In this document: one piece after another, positions 62,467 to 64,000 of the stretch
Numbering within the stretch: position 1 is the stretch's first letter
Layout of the letters: every line of letters starts with the position of its first letter
NCBI RefSeq assembly: GCF_012927045.1
Contig: NZ_JABBFW010000025.1
Location: 1 to 64,000 of the forward strand
Source of the DNA: Azohydromonas caseinilytica
Lineage (GTDB): Bacteria; Pseudomonadota; Gammaproteobacteria; Burkholderiales; Burkholderiaceae_C
Reading direction: 5' to 3'
DNA length: 64,000 nt
Made by a program: the position numbers and the translations under genes
Notes under the pieces: generated by a model
Told to the model about the DNA's origin: nothing
Seen by the model: the letters and a program-made list of their open reading frames with translations, nothing else
The model's database searches: none

Positions 62467-64000
62467 GGTTGCGGATCTCGAAGAGGGGTTGGAGGGATTG
62501 GGAGCTGCCGCGCTCGGCCAGCGGCCAGCTCAGCAGGGAGAACATGTGGTGCTCGCGGTGCTGGCGCTCCAGTTGCGCCATCAACGCCTCGGTGAGCTGC
62601 GGATCGAGCTCGCCGCACTCGAAGTGCGTGGCCCCGCCGCGGCGCAGTGCGGCCAGCAGCCACTGCCCGGCGGCGAAGAAGTCGCCCAGCGCCTCGCGGT
62701 TGTGCAGCCACACGCCCAGCGCCGAGACCGCGGCATGCAACTCGCAGTAGCGCTGCGCCAGGGCGAACTGCCGCGCGCTGTTGCGCTGGCCGGAGCGCGC
62801 GGGCTCGGCCAGCACCGCAGCGTCGAGCGCGCCCACGCGCGCCTGCAGGCCCGCGGCCGCGGCGCGCAGCGCCTCCAGCGCGGCGGCGCCGCAGGCCGGC
62901 GAGGGCTGCAGCTCCTGCAGCTTGCGCAGCAGGCCCGGCAGGCTCTCCATCACCGCGTCGCGGCCGCGGCCGAACAGGTTCAGGCGCTCGTAGGGCATGG
63001 CCGGCAGCGGCTGGCTCAGGTCGTACAGCGCGCTGGTGTCCTCGGGCTCGGCCGCGGCGCGGCCCTTGACCAGCGAGGGCAGCAGCGTGGCCAGGCTGTC
63101 CAGGCACACGGTGCTGCTGCCGTCGAACACGGAAACCACCGCGCCGTCGCGCAGGAACTTCTGGAACATGCCCTCGGCATGGCGCTCGCGCATGAAGTAG
63201 CGCGCGCCCAGCACCGCGGCGAGCTCCTTGCCGGCATGGTCCACCAGGTACGTGGCCTGGACCTTGGCCACCGAGGACCAGGCCGAGAACTGCGCCGGGA
63301 ACAGGTGCAGCCCGCGCGCGCTGACCATGGACACGCACTCGGCCAGCAGCAGCGACAGGTACGAGTTGGCCAGCACGTCGCGCGTGTGGGGCAGCTGCAG
63401 CACGGTGCCGCCGTAGAGCTTGCGCTCGGCGGCGAAGTCGGTGACCAGGCGCAGCATGCTGTCGCCCACGCCCAGCGACAGCGCGGTGCAGAAGGTGCGC
63501 GTGATCTGGAAGCCCTTGAGCGCGAGCTCCAGGCCATGGCCCTCGGCTCCGATGCGCGCACTGGCGGGCACCGGACAGTCGCGGAAGCCGATGCCGCTGA
63601 TGTCGCAGCCGCGCAGGCCGTGCATCTTCACGCGCGGCAGGTTGTAGTAGCGCTGCCCGGGCAGGTCGGCCTTGTTGATGATGAACAGCGAGTGGTTGCG
63701 CAGGCTCGGCGAGTCGTCGGTGCGCGCGAGCATCACCAGGGAGCCGCCGCGCGTGGCGCGGTTGATGGGCCACTTCTCGCCGTTGAGCACGTAACGGCCA
63801 TCGGGCAGCCGGCGCGCGGTGAGCTCGTTGGCCACCAGGTCGGCGCCATGGTGCTCTTCCGAGTAGGCCAGGCACGGGAAGTTGCCCTGGTTGAGCACCC
63901 AGCCGGCGATGGCCTCCTTCTGCTCGGGCTCGGCGCCGATCCACGCCAGCACGGTCCACAGCATGGTGCTGAAGCTCACCGACGCCGACATGCTGCGCCG
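62447..64000 (-). CDS. Acyl-CoA/acyl-ACP dehydrogenase-like protein (5' end outside window)
   Basis: The frame is open to the window edge, so the true start is outside; 517 residues are visible. Acyl-CoA dehydrogenase signatures are NFPCLAYSEEHHGADL, VLNGEKWPINRATRGG, RVKMHGLRGCDISGIGF, and FQITRTFCTALSLGVGD. In the region that normally holds the catalytic Glu (YEGT) this protein reads VFDGSST, with Asp in place of Glu. The roughly 190-residue C-terminal extension past that point is helical. Placed before an ACP and NRPS it probably desaturates or otherwise oxidises an ACP-bound acyl chain. An acyl-AMP ligase gene just beyond the edge would be expected, by inference. Confidence 0.88.
   Translation of the reverse strand, partial: RRSMSASVSFSTMLWTVLAWIGAEPEQKEAIAGWVLNQGNFPCLAYSEEHHGADLVANELTARRLPDGRYVLNGEKWPINRATRGGSLVMLARTDDSPSLRNHSLFIINKADLPGQRYYNLPRVKMHGLRGCDISGIGFRDCPVPASARIGAEGHGLELALKGFQITRTFCTALSLGVGDSMLRLVTDFAAERKLYGGTVLQLPHTRDVLANSYLSLLLAECVSMVSARGLHLFPAQFSAWSSVAKVQATYLVDHAGKELAAVLGARYFMRERHAEGMFQKFLRDGAVVSVFDGSSTVCLDSLATLLPSLVKGRAAAEPEDTSALYDLSQPLPAMPYERLNLFGRGRDAVMESLPGLLRKLQELQPSPACGAAALEALRAAAAGLQARVGALDAAVLAEPARSGQRNSARQFALAQRYCELHAAVSALGVWLHNREALGDFFAAGQWLLAALRRGGATHFECGELDPQLTEALMAQLERQHREHHMFSLLSWPLAERGSSQSLQPLFEIRNHEHQFA

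Noticed and set aside
60532-62595. Long plus-strand open frame opposite the NRPS gene
   Set aside because: Antisense shadow of the NRPS and ACP genes; no ribosome binding site or recognisable family.

Overview
The window looks like a chromosomal stretch from a high-GC betaproteobacterium of the order Burkholderiales, most likely family Comamonadaceae. This is inferred from the gene families: two Bug-type periplasmic receptors, TRAP transporter parts, a fused isobutyryl-CoA mutase (IcmF), a DUF2783/flavin monooxygenase pair and strong GC codon bias. It is not based on a database search. No rRNA, tRNA, CRISPR array, insertion sequence or phage gene was recognised.

Layout. 1-5 kb: the 3' end of a cytochrome P450 gene, an orphan TRAP receptor, an acyl-CoA-dehydrogenase-fold enzyme and ilvD with a clear terminator. 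5-12.3 kb: a patch of lower GC with two unknown proteins, a MAPEG membrane protein, an OafA-type acyltransferase, a Nudix/metallo-beta-lactamase fusion and an orphan secreted protein. 12.4-15.2 kb: a hybrid histidine kinase and a small secreted protein. 15.4-20.9 kb: hbd and icmF, divergent from an AraC-family regulator. 21.2-24.9 kb: four co-oriented genes of unknown function that end in two large coiled-coil proteins. 25.1-29.9 kb: gnd, then an aromatic-type flavin monooxygenase/DUF2783 pair divergent from a Bug receptor and a MarR regulator.

29.9-35.1 kb holds a minus-strand operon (SDR, KstD-like flavoprotein, NIPSNAP protein, Bug receptor) divergent from an AraC/PobR-like regulator. 35.2-37.9 kb is a TPR lipoprotein of the PrsT type. 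38.3-48.2 kb is a catabolic operon: TRAP DctP, a KstD-like flavoprotein, a shikimate-dehydrogenase-like enzyme, a second KstD-like flavoprotein, a NIPSNAP protein, DctQ, DctM and a xylose-isomerase-fold TIM barrel. It is transcribed away from a TetR regulator. I infer uptake and stepwise dehydrogenation or aromatisation of a hydroaromatic (cyclohexane-type) acid. 48.5-53.2 kb encodes an HD-GYP response regulator followed by a hybrid histidine kinase.

53.3-64 kb is a tightly packed minus-strand biosynthetic and export operon: acyl-CoA-dehydrogenase-like enzyme (cut by the window edge), free-standing acyl carrier protein, one-module NRPS (C-A-T-TE), SRPBCC protein, RND exporter fused to a LolA-like domain, and an outer-membrane beta-barrel. 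The A-domain code read by eye is DILQLGVVWK, of the type that selects glycine, and the thioesterase has Cys in place of the nucleophilic Ser. I infer an N-acyl-glycine or similar acyl-aminoacyl product carried to the outer envelope. This operon and the coiled-coil cassette are the best candidates for undescribed biology.

Three regulatory regions carry unusually clear operator-like repeats: two TTCAC-N6-GTGAA palindromes at the tetR/dctP promoters, three ACCGGACNWTTC boxes upstream of the AraC/SDR pair, and a 20-bp inverted pair between the monooxygenase and the Bug receptor.
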